A stretch of 64,000 nucleotides of DNA from Arachis hypogaea (taxonomy: Eukaryota; Streptophyta; Magnoliopsida; Fabales; Fabaceae). Both the position numbers and the translations under genes were made by a program. Under the pieces are notes generated by a model. It searched no databases. It was not told where the DNA came from and saw only the letters and a program-made list of their open reading frames with translations. Positions 11,570 through 24,760 of the stretch are shown in pieces. Positions within the stretch are counted from its first letter, which is position 1. Every line of letters begins with the position of its first letter. The stretch is taken from positions 98,791,827-98,855,826 of the forward strand of contig NC_092041.1 of NCBI RefSeq assembly GCF_003086295.3, given 5' to 3'.

Positions 11570-11826
11570 TTATTGGACAATACTTATGTCATAGGGTTCA
11601 ATGCACCTTTTTAAATTGCACACTAGTTAAATCTCTGATTTTCATAAATGAGCAATTAAGTTCCTTAACAATCCACATCTGCATTGTTAAGACGACAATT
11701 CACCCAAGGACAAACGTGGGTGCATGTTTTTTAGTTTAAGGGACTTAGTTGGTCATTTATGAAATTTACAGACTTAATTAGTGTGCGATTTGAATTTTGG
11801 GGACCAAATTAGATATTTACTCAAAA
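11570..11826. mobile_element. Foldback MITE-like inverted repeat
   Basis: Left arm about 11611-11668 (GCACACTAGTTAAATCTCTG...) pairs with right arm about 11733-11795 (...CAGACTTAATTAGTGTGCG) across a loop of about 65 bases. The outer segments pair less well, so the ends are approximate. I could not define a target-site duplication. No coding capacity. Confidence 0.6.
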
Positions 11827-11829
11827 AAT

Positions 11830-12250
11830 GAAACAATCTAAAATATTTGTAAGATGAACGATCCCTTGGCCCATATTGCAAATAATAAGGTCCTCGTAGA
11901 TTTGGTTGCACTCATTACTAAATTAATTAATAAGGTATGTGATTAGAGGCTTGATTCAAGTGGCACATCATGTGTCTTTCAAATAGCTACATTCGAATTT
12001 GAATCTCGCGGAAGCCATAACTAAAATTGGAACCCACTTATTGTGTGAATGTGTAGTGTGAGTGAATTGTGTACTAAGACAAAAAAAATGTTTAATTAAA
12101 TTTTTGTCCCTTTGAAACATTATTTTTTTTATTTTAATCTTTACTAAAATAAAGATTTGCAAAATTTTAACACATCAAAATATAAAAAATTATAGAAAAG
12201 AATTTAAACCAATTAATAACCAAATTACATTATACAAGTGATTATAAGAT
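11830..12250. other. AT-rich spacer, no gene seen
   Basis: Contains only short unsupported frames between the foldback repeat and Copia-2. Confidence 0.5.
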
Positions 12251-12254
12251 CCAA

Positions 12255-12420
12255 GCTAAAGTTTGTGCCAAAAAGGATGAAGAAAGCAGAGAGAAACAGA
12301 GAAGAGAAATGGAAATGTGAATTGCAAAAATGAATATACTCTACTTCAGTAATGTGTACTCAGCTAATATATATACAACACTTTGTGCAAACTTAATCAA
12401 ACTATGACTAACTTACTCAG
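12255..12420 (-). repeat. 3' LTR of Copia-2
   Basis: Left-hand copy of the roughly 170-bp LTR. It aligns with 17275-17421 from GATGAAGAAAGC onward; its outer 20 bases have diverged, so the exact edge is approximate. Confidence 0.7.
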
Positions 12421-12469
12421 TAATACCCACTCAAAATTAATTGTAGATTTTTAATCACTCTAAGTTTGA

Positions 12470-15400
12470 ATTTGAATCTATTAAACATAGCAACTGAGAG
12501 AGGTTTTGTAAATGTATCAGCAATTTGATATGCTGCGGGAATATTGACAATATACAACTCTTTTCTATTGACTTTATCACGCAAGAAATGCAAGTCAATT
12601 TCTAGATGCTAGCACCGACTATGAAGAATTGGGTTTGCAGCAGGCAAACATGCATTCTGACTATCTGAATAGATAATGGAAGGGATCGACTGAGGGACTC
12701 GCAATTCTTGCAATAGTTATTGTAACAAAATAAGCTCCTCTTGAGCAGTTGCAAGAGCTAGATGTTTTGCCTCTGTTAAGGATCTTGACACCTTTGACTA
12801 CTTGCCACTCTTTCAAGATATCAAATTGCTTTCCATGAACACACAATACCCACTGATGGATCTACAATCATCCAGATCTGCTCCCCAGTCTGCATCAGTA
12901 AAGGAACTTAAACGATAATCATCACACTTATGAAAAACTAAATCATGAATTACCGTTCCTTGAACATAATTCAAGATGCGTTTCACTACCTTCCAGTGAT
13001 TCATTGATGGGAAAGTGTATGAACTGGGACACCTTGTTGACTGAATATGATAATTCTAGATGTGTAATAGTAAAATACTGCAAAGCACGTACAATGGAGC
13101 GATAATGCCGGCAATCTTCATAAATATTAGAATCATTATTTGTTAGTTTGAGGGACGCAATCATGGGAGTGGGGCATAGATTTTGCCCTACACATCCCTG
13201 ATTTCTTTAATAACTCACCAACATACTTGGTCTGAGTTAATAGAATTCTACCACTGTCCAAATAATTTGCCTCTAAGCTTACAAAATAGTTTAGCTTTTC
13301 CAAATCTTTTAATGGAAAAATTTGATTTAAATTTATGATAAGAGCATCTATTTCTGAATTAGAGCTGCCAATTAAAATGATATCATCTACATAAGCTAGT
13401 AAATATAAAACAGATTCCTTAGTTCTTCTAATAAATAGAGAATGATCAGATTTTGTATTTTCAAAACCAAAATATTTTGAGGTGAGTGCAACAGTATTAA
13501 ACCACACCCTAGGAGCCTATTTAAGGCCATAGATAGCTTTATGCAACTTACAAACCATGGTTAAATCAGATTATGCAAATTGGTCTAGTTGATGCATATA
13601 AACGTTTTCTTCAAGCATTCCATTAAGAAATTTTTTATCAAAATCAAATTGTCACATCTACCAGCCATTAGTAATAGCAAGGGAAATTATCATTCTTACA
13701 TTCTGAGGTCTTATAACTAGGCTATATACTTCCTCAAAGTCTATACCTTCATGTTGAAGAAATCATTTTGCTACTAGGCGTGCCTTATAGTGCAAAATAT
13801 CTCCAGTTGAATTTTTCTTTATTGCAAACACCCCCTTGTAAGGAACAACTATTGAATTGGGTGGAGGTTGTTGTAGAAACCAAGTTTTGCATTGCATCAA
13901 AGCATTGTAATCAGTTTGCATTGCATTTTTCCAATGATCAAACTGCATAGCATACTTAGCATTTTTTGGTATATTTCAGAAAGTTTGGATCAACTGTAGT
14001 TGTAGAGATATAAGTTTTAGGTTTAGTAATGCCATTTTTTGACCATGTAATCATTGGATGAGTATTTGTGGTTTGAAAGGTAGAGAGGGTGGATCAATTG
14101 ACGGGAGGATGAACTTCAATTTCACTTATTAGAGTTGTGTGAGAGTGTTTCTGTTCTTATTCATGTAGAGGTGCAGGAATGTCATTAGTATTGTTGTCAA
14201 TATGAATGGATTGGAAATTGGGTGGGGTGAATATAGAAGATGAGGGAAAGGGAATAATTTGTTCAGATTAGGAAGGAGAAAATGACTTGAAATTAATAGA
14301 CGGGTTTGGCTTTTCTGTGCAGTGCTCATTATAAGGAAATAGTTTTTCCTCAAAAATCATATGTCTAGTAAAATATAGTTTGCCAGAGCTAGTTAGACAT
14401 TTATATCCCTTGTGTTGACTATCATATCCAAGGAATAGGCACAATTCTGATATGTAGTCCATCTTCCTCTTGTTGTATGCTCTCAAATATGAATAGCAAC
14501 CACACCCAAAAATTTTTAAATAATGATAATCTGGTTTTTGATTGAAAATTACCTTAAACGATGTCTTTGATTGTAACACAAGAATTGGTAGTCTATTGAT
14601 GAGATGTACAACGATTGTGAATGCATCTTTCCAAAATTGAAATGATAAACCAGCTGTTGCAAGCATAGACAAGCCCATCTCTGTGATGTGTCTATATTTG
14701 TGTTCAACACTACCTTGTTGCTCATGTGTGTATGGACATGTCAACTTGTGAATAATACCTTGTTTTTGAAGAAAAGATGTATGTAAAAGCTTGTGACAAG
14801 AACTCCAAGCCATGGTCAGTTTGAAGAGATTTTATTTTGAAACCTATTTGTACTTCCATTAAGTGTTTAATGTTCTAAAAATCAAGTAAAGCTTGGGATT
14901 TATTAGTTAAAAGAAGGTTTAATTACTCTGTTGGTCCTTATAGTTTCGCAAAATTTTTAATTAGGTTCCTATACTTTTTTTCTTCTAATTGAGTCCTTGC
15001 ACCAATTTTTTTTTAGTTGGATCCCTATAAAATTAAGCCAATTACTACCAAGAGAAACTTAATTGAAAAAAAAAAAGTGGTGCTGGGACCCAATTAAAAG
15101 GAAAAAAAGTATATGGACCTAATTGAAAATTTCGCGAAACTATAGGGACCAACAGAGTAATTAAACCTTAAAAGAAAAATGCAAGTAAACTTAGATAAAG
15201 TATCAACAAAACGCACATAGTATTTGAAGCCATTTTCTAGAAGCTATTAGTGAAGGTCCCCAAATATCTCCATATACTAGTTTTAAAGGGTGAGCGTAGG
15301 TATGTTCAGATAAGTAAAAGGGCTGTTTATGCATTTTAGCAAGGGAACAAAACTCACAAACTATATGAGCGTTTGGATTATAGTTAGATTTTATGTCACA

Positions 15401-17105
15401 TTGTTTAAGAACATCAAGAACAAGTTTAATCCCAGAATGTCCAAGTCTCTTATGCCATATTTCAAAATTAGTAGGTGAATACAAAATAGAATTAAAAGCA
15501 ATAGGAGACGAAGTAACAAAGGAAAAAGCATCACTATGGTGAGCAATCTTAATATTTCTATGTAAGAATGGTCCATAGTACACATCAGAAGCATTGTTAG
15601 ATCCAAAACTCAAAGAACTATCAATCTTGACATCAGAATTGAAATGATTTACAGACTTGGACTCAAATTTATTCGTATTTATAGAAGATTCATGGGTGCT
15701 TCTGGACACAGCATCTAAATTTGGAAGCAAACAAAGGTTATTATGACAAGAATTAGATTTAAAATTAACAACAGAGGGCATAGGAGAATTATTCAAACTA
15801 AGTATTAGAACAACTAAATCTCAAAGCTTATGGATTCCTCCCTCAACAGTGCCATGGAGAAGAAGCTTCCAGGAATCCTGGTCACGGACATCACAATATT
15901 TAGGCCAAAACTCAAAATAAACGTGATTATTCTCAGTGAATTTCAACACACTTAAAAGATTTTGTGTTATAGTTGGTGCATGAAGAAGATTAGTCCATTT
16001 ATAATACATATTATAAGAACAATCATATAATAAAAAAGAATTGATAGTAGGGATATGGATACATTGACCATTACCCACAAAGAGGTTTGGACCCTGAGTA
16101 TTATCACTGGAATTCAAGAGATTTGTGTGATCATTGGTGACATCCTGACTGGCACCGAAATCGGGGTACCATGATGATCCTACAACAAATGATGGTGCTG
16201 TGTAATAGGTGCGAGGTTGATGGAAACTGGGTGGTGATGGTGGTGGGGCTGAATTGTCATAAGGAATCGGGGTGGCATTTTCAGTTTAGGAAGGATTATT
16301 TTGGAAGCTTTGATCAAAGCGGAAGTATCATTTTTGCACAACATGACCAAGATAGCCACAGAGTTGGCATTGAGGGTGAGGAGAGGCAAATCTTCCTCCT
16401 CTCCAAATCTGTCACCTCTCCCACAACGAGTAAAAGTGCCTCTGCCATCATTGTTAAAGAACATAAAGGATTGAGTTAAGTTGGGCATGGATATACATGA
16501 TTCTGGTCACTTGAAGCGATCTAGCATATCTTCATATGCTTTCAAGAATGATTTTGCCTCAACTATAGTAAAGGAAGATAGTCTCGACATTACAGACAAA
16601 ATATAGCCAGAATATTCCTCTAGAAGCCCATAAAAAATAATTTGGATATGATCATCATCTGGAACTTGATATCCAATGAAAAAAGGGCATCAACAACCTT
16701 TTGAATATTCGCAAGATATTCCTTTACTAAACCAATTTTTCTCACAGATCCCAATTGCGACTTTAAACTTTGAATTCTGGTCTTAGATGTAGTGGTGAAG
16801 TAAGATTGGATAATGATCCATGCCTCATGAAATTGAGTGCATCGATTAACCTTATTCTTGAACAAATTGGAGATGAAGGCAATGAGCCAAGTAAGAAGCG
16901 CAAAATCTTTCTTCTTTCATTCTTCGAAAATCTGAGATTCAATATTTGCTGCTTTTTCAGCATTGATGCTGAATCATGGAGGCATTTTGGATCTATTGAG
17001 ATGATCTTGCATCTCAAGAATCTCTATTGTGAGAAGAACTTGTTGAGACCAGGTAGAGAAATTACTTTATTCCAATTTATCAGTTAGTGATATTAATGAA
17101 GCTTT
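12470..17105 (-). pseudogene. Copia-2 gag-pol, broken
   Basis: Reading down the minus strand: gag-like UBN2-type segments at 17017-16500 in two frames; a protease/pre-integrase region at 16117-15203 containing the finger (IWHKRLGHSG, CEFC); the integrase core at 14813-14268 with the THEQQGSVEHK segment; the RT N-terminal part at 13948-13763 (VFAIKKNSTGD, YKARLVAK); the RT palm at 13507-13136 with YVDD; RNase H at 13004-12470, with TDADWG in frame and the later LHFLRDKV segment in another frame. Many stops and frame changes separate these blocks, and a MITE splits the integrase. It is clearly inactive. Block order is PR-IN-RT-RH, as in Copia. Confidence 0.88.
14916..15167. mobile_element. Foldback Mutator-like MITE inside Copia-2
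   Basis: 252 bp. The ends GGTTTAATTACTCTGTTGGT and its exact reverse complement form inverted arms of about 100 bases, extending through TCCTATACTTTTTTTC. Flanked by an exact 9-bp target-site duplication TTAAAAGAA (14907-14915 and 15168-15176). The 9-bp duplication points to a Mutator-type transposase acting in trans. It interrupts the integrase region of Copia-2, so it is younger than that element. Confidence 0.92.
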
Positions 17106-17252
17106 GGTTGAGTTGTCAGCAAGAATTGACGACGTTGTTGGATAAATTACCAAAGAAATTTTTGTGCATGCTATAAAAAACAGAAGGGAGAAAAGATGAT
17201 GAAAGCAAGAACAAAAAAAAGATGGAGAGAAATTTAGGCTCTTGATACCATG

Positions 17253-17421
17253 TTAGGGTTCGCCCAAGAAGCATGAAGAAAGCAAAGAGAGAAACAGAGA
17301 AGAGAAATGGAATTGTGAATAGCAAAAATGAATGTACTCTACTTCAGTAATGTGTACTCAATCAATATATATATACAACACCTTATCCACGCTTAATCAA
17401 ACTATGACTAACTCACTAACA
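17253..17421 (-). repeat. 5' LTR of Copia-2
   Basis: Right-hand LTR copy, TGTTAGGG...CTAACA, about 169 bp, bordered on its inner side by the primer binding site at 17240-17253. Contains a run of TA dinucleotides near 17366 that may serve as TATA box. Confidence 0.8.
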
Positions 17422-17439
17422 GTCCAACCTAAATTTTCT

Positions 17440-20400
17440 CGTAAGGAAGGATTAGTCTAAGTTGATTTGAGATTTGTTCTTTCAATGAGGCCACTTGAAT
17501 TAGAAAAGTAAATGAATAATCAAAAATACTAAAATGAGCAATCTTTTTAAGGTTACAAGAATTCAAAATATCAGTTTAGACAAATTATGAAATACTTAAT
17601 TATGTATAGATTGTATTTCTTACATTTTGAAGCCAAAATCTAATTCTAATCCTTTATCTAGTCAACTTATGGTAGAGAACAAAAACAGAAAGGAAAATAT
17701 AGAAGAGAATCATGATGAGCTAGCCTCCATTGAGTATGAAACAATGACATGAAAAGGGAATGAAGAGTAGGAGTGTACATGAGTCGGATAAAATCGGGTT
17801 TGTCCTAAATCAGACCTAACCTTAAAAATATGTACTGGCCTTTTTTTAGACCTTAACTCAACTCTAGTTCTGATGAAACCTAACACTTTCGAGCTATAAC
17901 TATACCAGTAAAAATCGGGTCTTTGATTATAATTTGTTAAAGAAGATAAAATCTTATTCGTTAGTTGTTACAAAGAAATTGGTTGCCAGTGCTGAACTTG
18001 AATCTCTCAATGAATTCCAATTACATATATCTTGAATCCTTTTCCTAGTTTTATAATTTTCATTAAAAACAACATAATCATTTTATAATTAATATTACAT
18101 AATATTGGTTAGAAAAAAACAATTTTAAGACAAGACACATTACCTTAAAAGCTAGAATATGAGAATTTTCAAATCTCCAACAATAATTATTTCATAATAT
18201 GGTAAGTTCACTTAAAAAATATATAGCAAGTAGTAACCAAACTCGAGAATTAAAGCATAATCATCCGTCATTACTAATAACATAAAATATTTAAGTCATA
18301 TACAAATAACACAAAATATTATGTATTAGTCTGAAGTCTTATACTTCCTAAACACAAAACATTAACTTGTTGTCTTATATTAACTAATAATACAAAATAT
18401 TAATGTCAGAAATAAATAAAATACTTAAATTCCATAGAAGTGTAGTCAACTCCTATCAATTGATTCATAAGTTGTTATCAATATTGTGAACTTACTTCTT
18501 GTGGTATGAATGCATTATTAAAAAAACTTACAAAACATGTAAAATTACTAATTTTACATAAAAATGATTATTACTATAATCAATTAATTCATAAATAATA
18601 AAGATATCATAAGTGTACCATCAACAATCTTTTTCTTGTTATTAAAATGATCAAACTCTTGATCTCTAATTCCATGTTTAAATTGGTACAACCAACTTTA
18701 AGTGCATATTAAAGCTTCTTTCATTTTTTGTGAAAACAATCTCTTGAGATCGTCACCCTAGATAATACTGCATATCAGCATAGCTTAGCTCAAATCAATT
18801 TATCATTTTACAAAACTCAATCCTCCCTAATAATTGAACAATATTTCATCGAGTACAGTAAACTTAGTTGCCAACCATTTACAATCTTCCAAGCTATAAC
18901 CCGTAAAGCTTTTCCAGCTTCCCCTTCTTCATCAATTTTGGACATATAGGCTTGAAATGTCAAATTTTTCTATACTTTTGTAAATATCTACTTATAAGCA
19001 TTTCAAGTGCTTATTTAGAGAATTTGTGCAATGTTTAGTAGGATAACAACTATACTTTTTTCTAGCAATGATTATATTTAGCCTTGTGTTATTCCTTAGT
19101 TTAATCAATAGAAGTTTAGTAAAATATGTTGAAACATAAAAATTTTTATTTTACAAATAGCTTCTTGATCCTTATTGCCAGCATTCTTGTTTTCTTCATC
19201 AACTTGTGGTGCAACAGGAGCTGTGGCAACATTAATAACAGAAGTAGCAATATTGTCAGGTTCTATATCCATCGTTTTATTTTCATTGTTGATATGTGGA
19301 AGAATATAATTAAGTTTTCCTTCTCCCCCGTTAGTATCTAATCAAACAAAAATGAGAATCTAGACCAATTCATCAACAAATAAATCAACCATGGTACTGC
19401 TAATATCACCCAAATTAGAACAAAATAATCAAAACAGATCAACCTTATAATCAGAACAATAAAAATTAACATACAATTAAAACAAAAAAGCATTAACACA
19501 TATATAATCAGAACAAAATTTAACATTAGAAAAGATTAAGAATTAAAAGTTCAAAACAAATTAAGCAATAACATATTTTATTTAGAATAAATTAACATAT
19601 AATCAGAACAAATTATAATTGGACCTTAATTAAGAAAAACATCAAAACAAATTATAATTGGAACCTAAGCTTAACCCTTAATTAAAATGTTAAAAAAAGA
19701 AAAAAATATTAGTTTACCTGAAATGAGCTTGAGAACAAAGGAAGGTGGCGGTGACTAACTTTTGCAAGAGTAGTGTGACTTGAGCAGTGATGGTAGTGTG
19801 ACTGAGCTTTGCATGGAGCTGCTGGTGGTGGCGGGACTAATTTTTGCAGGACTATTGGTGGTAGTGTTAATGAGCTTCACCATTGAGGTTCGCAACAGCA
19901 TGGGAGATGTTTGAGTAGTTGATATTTCATGAATCAATACAATATATATTACCATATTTCAGTGCAACAATAATCCTCTTAACAATACATTCACTTAGCA
20001 TCATTTACTGCATCAATTGAATCTTGTATTTTCATGAAATAGTCAAAATTTCAATTCATGTTTGATGATCCATTACATGCAGAGATATTCCATGAAATCA
20101 CTTGTTTATTAACTAAAAATTGTATGAAACTAAACTATAAACTAACTAAATTAGCTAAGATACACATGCATCAGTAGTGCAGTAGGGCAGAAAAAACAAA
20201 GTTTAGCAAAGCAGTGCTAGTGTAGAATAGAAGAAAGCAACACTGGTGCAGAGAGGTTGGTGATGATGGGTATCTAGGTGAGGTGGTGTGTCTGAGAAAG
20301 GGTTGAGAGTGAGAGGTCAGAAGCATGTCCTAATTTCAATTAAGAAAGAGGTAGTGCAGTACTGCGGTGTGCCGTTGTGCTGTCAATGTGCGACATATAT

Positions 20401-22070
20401 GTTTTATTTACATACTCTTTCACTGGGTTAGGTCAGGTGACTCGAGCTCTGGCCCAACCGGTTGAGTGGTTTTTTGAGTCACGTTTTTTTTCCCGGGTTT
20501 GACTTGGAACACTACAAAATCGAGCCAAAATTCACCAAAGCACTTCAGGCCTGAACTGGATCTTTGAGCCAAACTTAGTTGTGTATTCCCTTAGTTAATT
20601 AAACTTGATGAACAGATGGCAACGATCTGCAATTCTAGGAGTCGCGGACAAGTATGAAATACAAAGAAGATTAGTAGGAGGCTAGACGCATGGTGTAGCA
20701 AATTGTGGTAACCAATTTTCAGCTCTGACACATTTTGTTATTCTCTTTGTCTTTTATATTCTCTCTTATTTCTTGAATCTTATTTTCCTCATTCAAGTAT
20801 TCTCATGCATGTGAAGATGTACTGCTTTTTTTTCTATCTCAAACTCTATGTTAGCTCATAATTTGTTGCTTGTTCTAGATTTCCTTTTGCTATTGTTATA
20901 TTCTACGTTTTGGTTCATCGTGTACTTTTTGTTTGATTCTCCTATTTTCATTTTATGTACTTCTTTTAATAAAATTATACTCGCGAGTTATTATCCTTCT
21001 ATTTGATGTTTTCATTTGCCATCGCGGTAGCTAACAACACAAGGTTGAAGGAGATCGAGTTAATAAAGGAAGAGAATAGAAATGAAAAAGCTTGTGCTCT
21101 GAGGTGAGAAGCTAAAATTTGATGCTATTCAAATTTTCGGAGCTAAGATTATCAACGAACAAAATCATAGCCACTCTCCTTCAAATGAGTTCCTGCATGG
21201 ATCGATCTTAAGTTATGATCGCACTGTGCAACAACATCGAAATATGATTTTCGATTTATGAAAATTTGATGGCAGTGATGCTTTAGACTTATAATTAAAA
21301 TTATTTTTTAAATTTTATTTTAATAACAAAATTATTTTATTAATTTAATTTCATAATTGATAATAAAAAATGTTTTATTAAATTTAATTTAATATTAACT
21401 ATAAATAATAAATAAAATATATACTTATCATTTTACTCTATTAAAGAAAAATCTAAATGTCACATTTTTTACTTTACTTATAACTATCGCCCTATTCTCT
21501 TCTCTTTACCTTTTCACATTCAAACCCTAATCTTTCGAATTCACTCTCAATCCACTTTCTTCTCTTATTTGGTCACTCTACTATCCTCTTTGCGCTCTCT
21601 TCATTTTTACTCTCTCACCCTACACTTTTACCCTACTTTCTATGAGGCTTTGGTCATCTTCTTTCTTTTTCTAATTTTTCAAAATTCGAATTCCAATCAA
21701 ATAATATTATTAAGGATTCAAGGTATCTGTTTTATTTTTTATTTTCATTATTATTTTATTTATAATTTTGTTGTTTATTTTTCTACTTTTTCTTATATTA
21801 TGAATTTCTAGTAATATAAATTTATGCAATTATGTTCGTTTGCTAGATTGATATAATATGTTGTATGCATTATATTTTTTTTGGCAATATTACAAAATTC
21901 ATAATTTCTCAAAGTAAGGATGTGAGATTAGTTCCAAACAACAATATCATAAAATAATGTAAAACATAAACCATTAAACTAGAAAAACACAACCATCACC
22001 TAAATCATATGGATCAACTTCTATCACATCTAATTCAAACATAACACAACATATATTTAATCATTTAAAA
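17440..22070. other. Long AT-rich region with possible degenerate TIR element
   Basis: No gene is supported. 17771 (GGAGTGTACATGAGTCGG) and the reverse complement of 20570-20591 (GGGAATACACAACTAAG) look like weak inverted ends of a hAT-like element of about 2.8 kb. Each is followed inside by CGGGTTTG-type motifs, but no target-site duplication was found. 20590-22070 is AT-rich with C/T-rich patches (21480-21640) and nothing recognisable. Confidence 0.35.
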
Positions 22071-23450
22071 CATATAATTAAGTCATCTGATGCTTCTGGG
22101 CTTGCTTATGTTCTTTGTCTTTCACCCACCAAGTTACATCTTGGACTACTTCATATTTCATCTTTTCAATACTAATCTCTTCTTTTATAAAACTTTTATT
22201 ATTTTGATCTCTCCAAGAATACCATATTTCAATGAAGAATAATGTCATCCACACTTCTTTTCTTCCTTTACCATTACTCATTAGTGTCTCTATTTACAAT
22301 TCAAAACACTCTTTTGAGTTATCCGACTACAACCAACTTAACTTCTATTGATCTAAAATAGACTCATACCATCCTAGTCTCTTTATATGTAAAAAACAAA
22401 TAATGCACCGACTCTAAATTAAGATATCAGTTTACATATTTTCATTCTGCTATAGGAATAATATACAACCCATTCAATCTCTCTCTAGTGTTCAATCTCT
22501 TAAACACCACAAACCACACCAGAAGTTCTACACGGGCAATATCTAAACTCTTTTGTAACTTTTTAGTAAAATTATATATATTTGTTTCAACACCTAACTC
22601 CATGTTCTTATACACAACTTGTAAAAAAGATTACAGAGTGATAACCATTTTTATCGTGTTCCCAAAGAGAATATTCACATCTTGGTGTTTAATCTCGACA
22701 TTTACTAGTTTCAAAAGTATTTTTGCTAGTTCTTCCCCCTCCTACTCTCTTAGAGGACACCTCTATTGCACACTCTATCTCCAAGAGTACTTGTCCCACA
22801 CCCCACACTCATTGACAGTATATTCTCTATCCAAGGCTACCCTATATAATTTTGTAAAGAGGAGTGCCAGGGGTTAGCACTTTTGTTAAATTCTGGCCAA
22901 CACTTAACCATCAAAAGGAAATTGAATGATTCTACGCCATTAAATACAATCTCACACTATTAAAAACATCATTGATGGTTAATTGATGGCTAAAAACCAC
23001 AAAATCTGCTGGCCCCCTAGACTTTCTCTTTTGTAAATTTTCGTTGAACTTTCCAACCTTGACCCACAAATCTTGCTAAAATTATCTTTGTATCATCACC
23101 CACCTGAATTTGTAGCCTTCCTTATAAATTATTACCAATTTAGTTTCTTTTTAATCTAGACCACCTATATCAACCCACACTCCACCGTTCTTTCTAATCT
23201 TTTGAGACTCCAATGCCAAATTGCCATTTAAATTATTACAAGAGCATATGATCTTATTATATAGTGAGAATTTTTCCTTATTAAATCTCCATTACCACTT
23301 TAGCAATAATAAATACTTTTCATTGTTACATCACCTAATGCCAAACTACCATAATTTTTTATTTCTGAATCACTATTCACTTAACAGAAGCCATCCCTCT
23401 CATAAGCTTTACTCCAAAAGAATCTCGATTACAATGCCACTAACTTTATT
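22071..23450 (-). pseudogene. LINE reverse-transcriptase C-terminal relic
   Basis: On the minus strand several frames recall the zf-RVT end of plant L1-type LINE proteins: IQVGDDTKIILARF (about 23090-23050), LLVWFVVFKRLNTRERL (about 22545-22480), LESVHYLFLTYKE (about 22420-22380), and WYSWRDQNNKSF (about 22230-22190). Stops and shifts separate the pieces. The active-site part of the RT is not seen. A 170-bp MITE interrupts it at 22859-23028. Its 5' side runs into the duplicated Gypsy LTR block at 23450. Confidence 0.7.
22859..23028. mobile_element. Mutator-like MITE, family shared with SUVH4 intron 2
   Basis: 170 bp with inverted ends GAGGAGTGCCAGGGG / GAGAAAGTCTAGGGG. Flanked by an exact 9-bp duplication TTTTGTAAA (22850-22858 and 23029-23037). 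Its reverse complement shares ends and the internal block TTTTTAGCCATCAATTA with the element at 31725-31905. Confidence 0.9.
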
Positions 23451-23731
23451 GTAACACCCTACCACACAAAATTTTAAACAGAGGTGGTGAAGTATTATGA
23501 CCTCTAAAATAAAATATACATATATAGTAATAGTTGAAAAGTATTAATAACAAGGAGCCTTGAAAGGAGGCTTAAACAAAATCGTGAAAAGAAAAAGGGC
23601 AACCTCACTTACGAAAACTAGAATTAGATGGAAAACAAAGAAATAGATACATAAGAGTGGAAAAACAAAAGATACAGAATATCAAGCTCCGAGCTCGACT
23701 TATGAAGTCAAGGGCAGCCGGAGAATATCAT

Positions 23732-23738
<7 letters not shown>

Positions 23739-23763
<25 letters not shown>
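23739..23763. repeat. TA microsatellite in copy A
   Basis: About 12 TA units, preceded by TACATACA. The corresponding tract in copy B is much longer. Confidence 0.9.
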
Positions 23764-23765
<2 letters not shown>

Positions 23766-24499
23766 CCAAATATTCCAAAATACAAAAAACCAAACTCCTA
23801 TTTCTCCAAAATAGCCTCTATGAGGATTAAACACACACACACACACACACAGAGAGACATATAGGACAGTCTATAAACATAAATACATAACCAACAGTCT
23901 AAAATATAACATCCCAACTTCGCTTGCCATAGGAGCATCCAAACGCTCACCGAGGTACATCTTGACCTCCATCTGAAAACAACAATATATGTATGGAATG
24001 AGAATCATAGGTTCTCAGTATGGTAAAGGTGCCAACGTACATAATATATAAGGTCTCGGAAAAGTCAGAGGCAATCCTGGAATTCTGACACTCAGATTTA
24101 AAACTTAAGGAATAAACTAAACCAGAATTTAGGTAAACTATCTAAGGTTCTCAAGTTCCGAATCTAATCCTAACTCTAACACTTTAATTTTACCTCCTCC
24201 AATCCTCCGAAACACCGGTGGAACTACATTCGTCCCACTTCTGCTATACGAGGGGTCTCTCAGTTGCATAGACATACAATTCAAGCAAAGAAAACACAGA
24301 TAGAATGTAGTTACAGTAGGTAGAACATATAGCAAATAAATATAGATATTCAAATAGGCAAACTCAAGTAATGCAAACTCAAACAAGACACACAAATGCA
24401 TATGATGTATGCCTTTTTTACTGGCCGTGAGCTCACGTATCGATTACTTGCCAGAACCCGACACACCCAGTAGCTGATTCGAATATCGTTTCTCTGACA

Positions 24500-24760
24500 T
24501 GCCTCTACACTCTTAAGATATAGTACCCGTCACACTCTTGGAATATAGTGCTTGATACATTCATGGGATATAGTGTCCGTCGCATTTTCTGGGAGAAAGT
24601 GTTCCCACACTCTTGGGATATAATGCCGGCCATACTCATGAGATATAGTCCCTGACACACTTTCCATGGTAAAATACTCCCACACTCTTGGGATATAGTG
24701 CCCATCACATTCTTAGTATATAGTGTCCTACACACTCATAAAATATAGTGTCCGACACAC
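24500..24760 (+). repeat. Minisatellite in copy A, unit about 27 bp
   Basis: Around ten degenerate units of the form CACACTCTTGGGATATAGTG followed by about seven variable bases. Open frames across it on the minus strand (repeated C-G-S/T patterns) are a product of the repeat. Confidence 0.85.

Larger units (their letters stand above)
12255..17421 (-). mobile_element. Copia-2: degenerate Ty1/Copia retrotransposon
   Basis: Two short LTRs, at about 12255-12420 and 17253-17421, share long blocks including GAGAAACAGAGAAGAGAAATGG and TACTTCAGTAATGTGTACTC. Next to the right LTR the minus strand reads TGGTATCAAGAGCC (plus 17240-17253), the standard initiator-tRNA(Met) primer site of plant Copia elements. 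That fixes the minus orientation. gag-pol remnants run from 17100 down to 12470. A foldback MITE (14916-15167) sits within the integrase region. Confidence 0.88.

Noticed and set aside
24500..24760. CRISPR-like spaced repeats
   Set aside because: Repeats are contiguous 27-bp degenerate units without unique spacers, in a plant retroelement context. It is a minisatellite.
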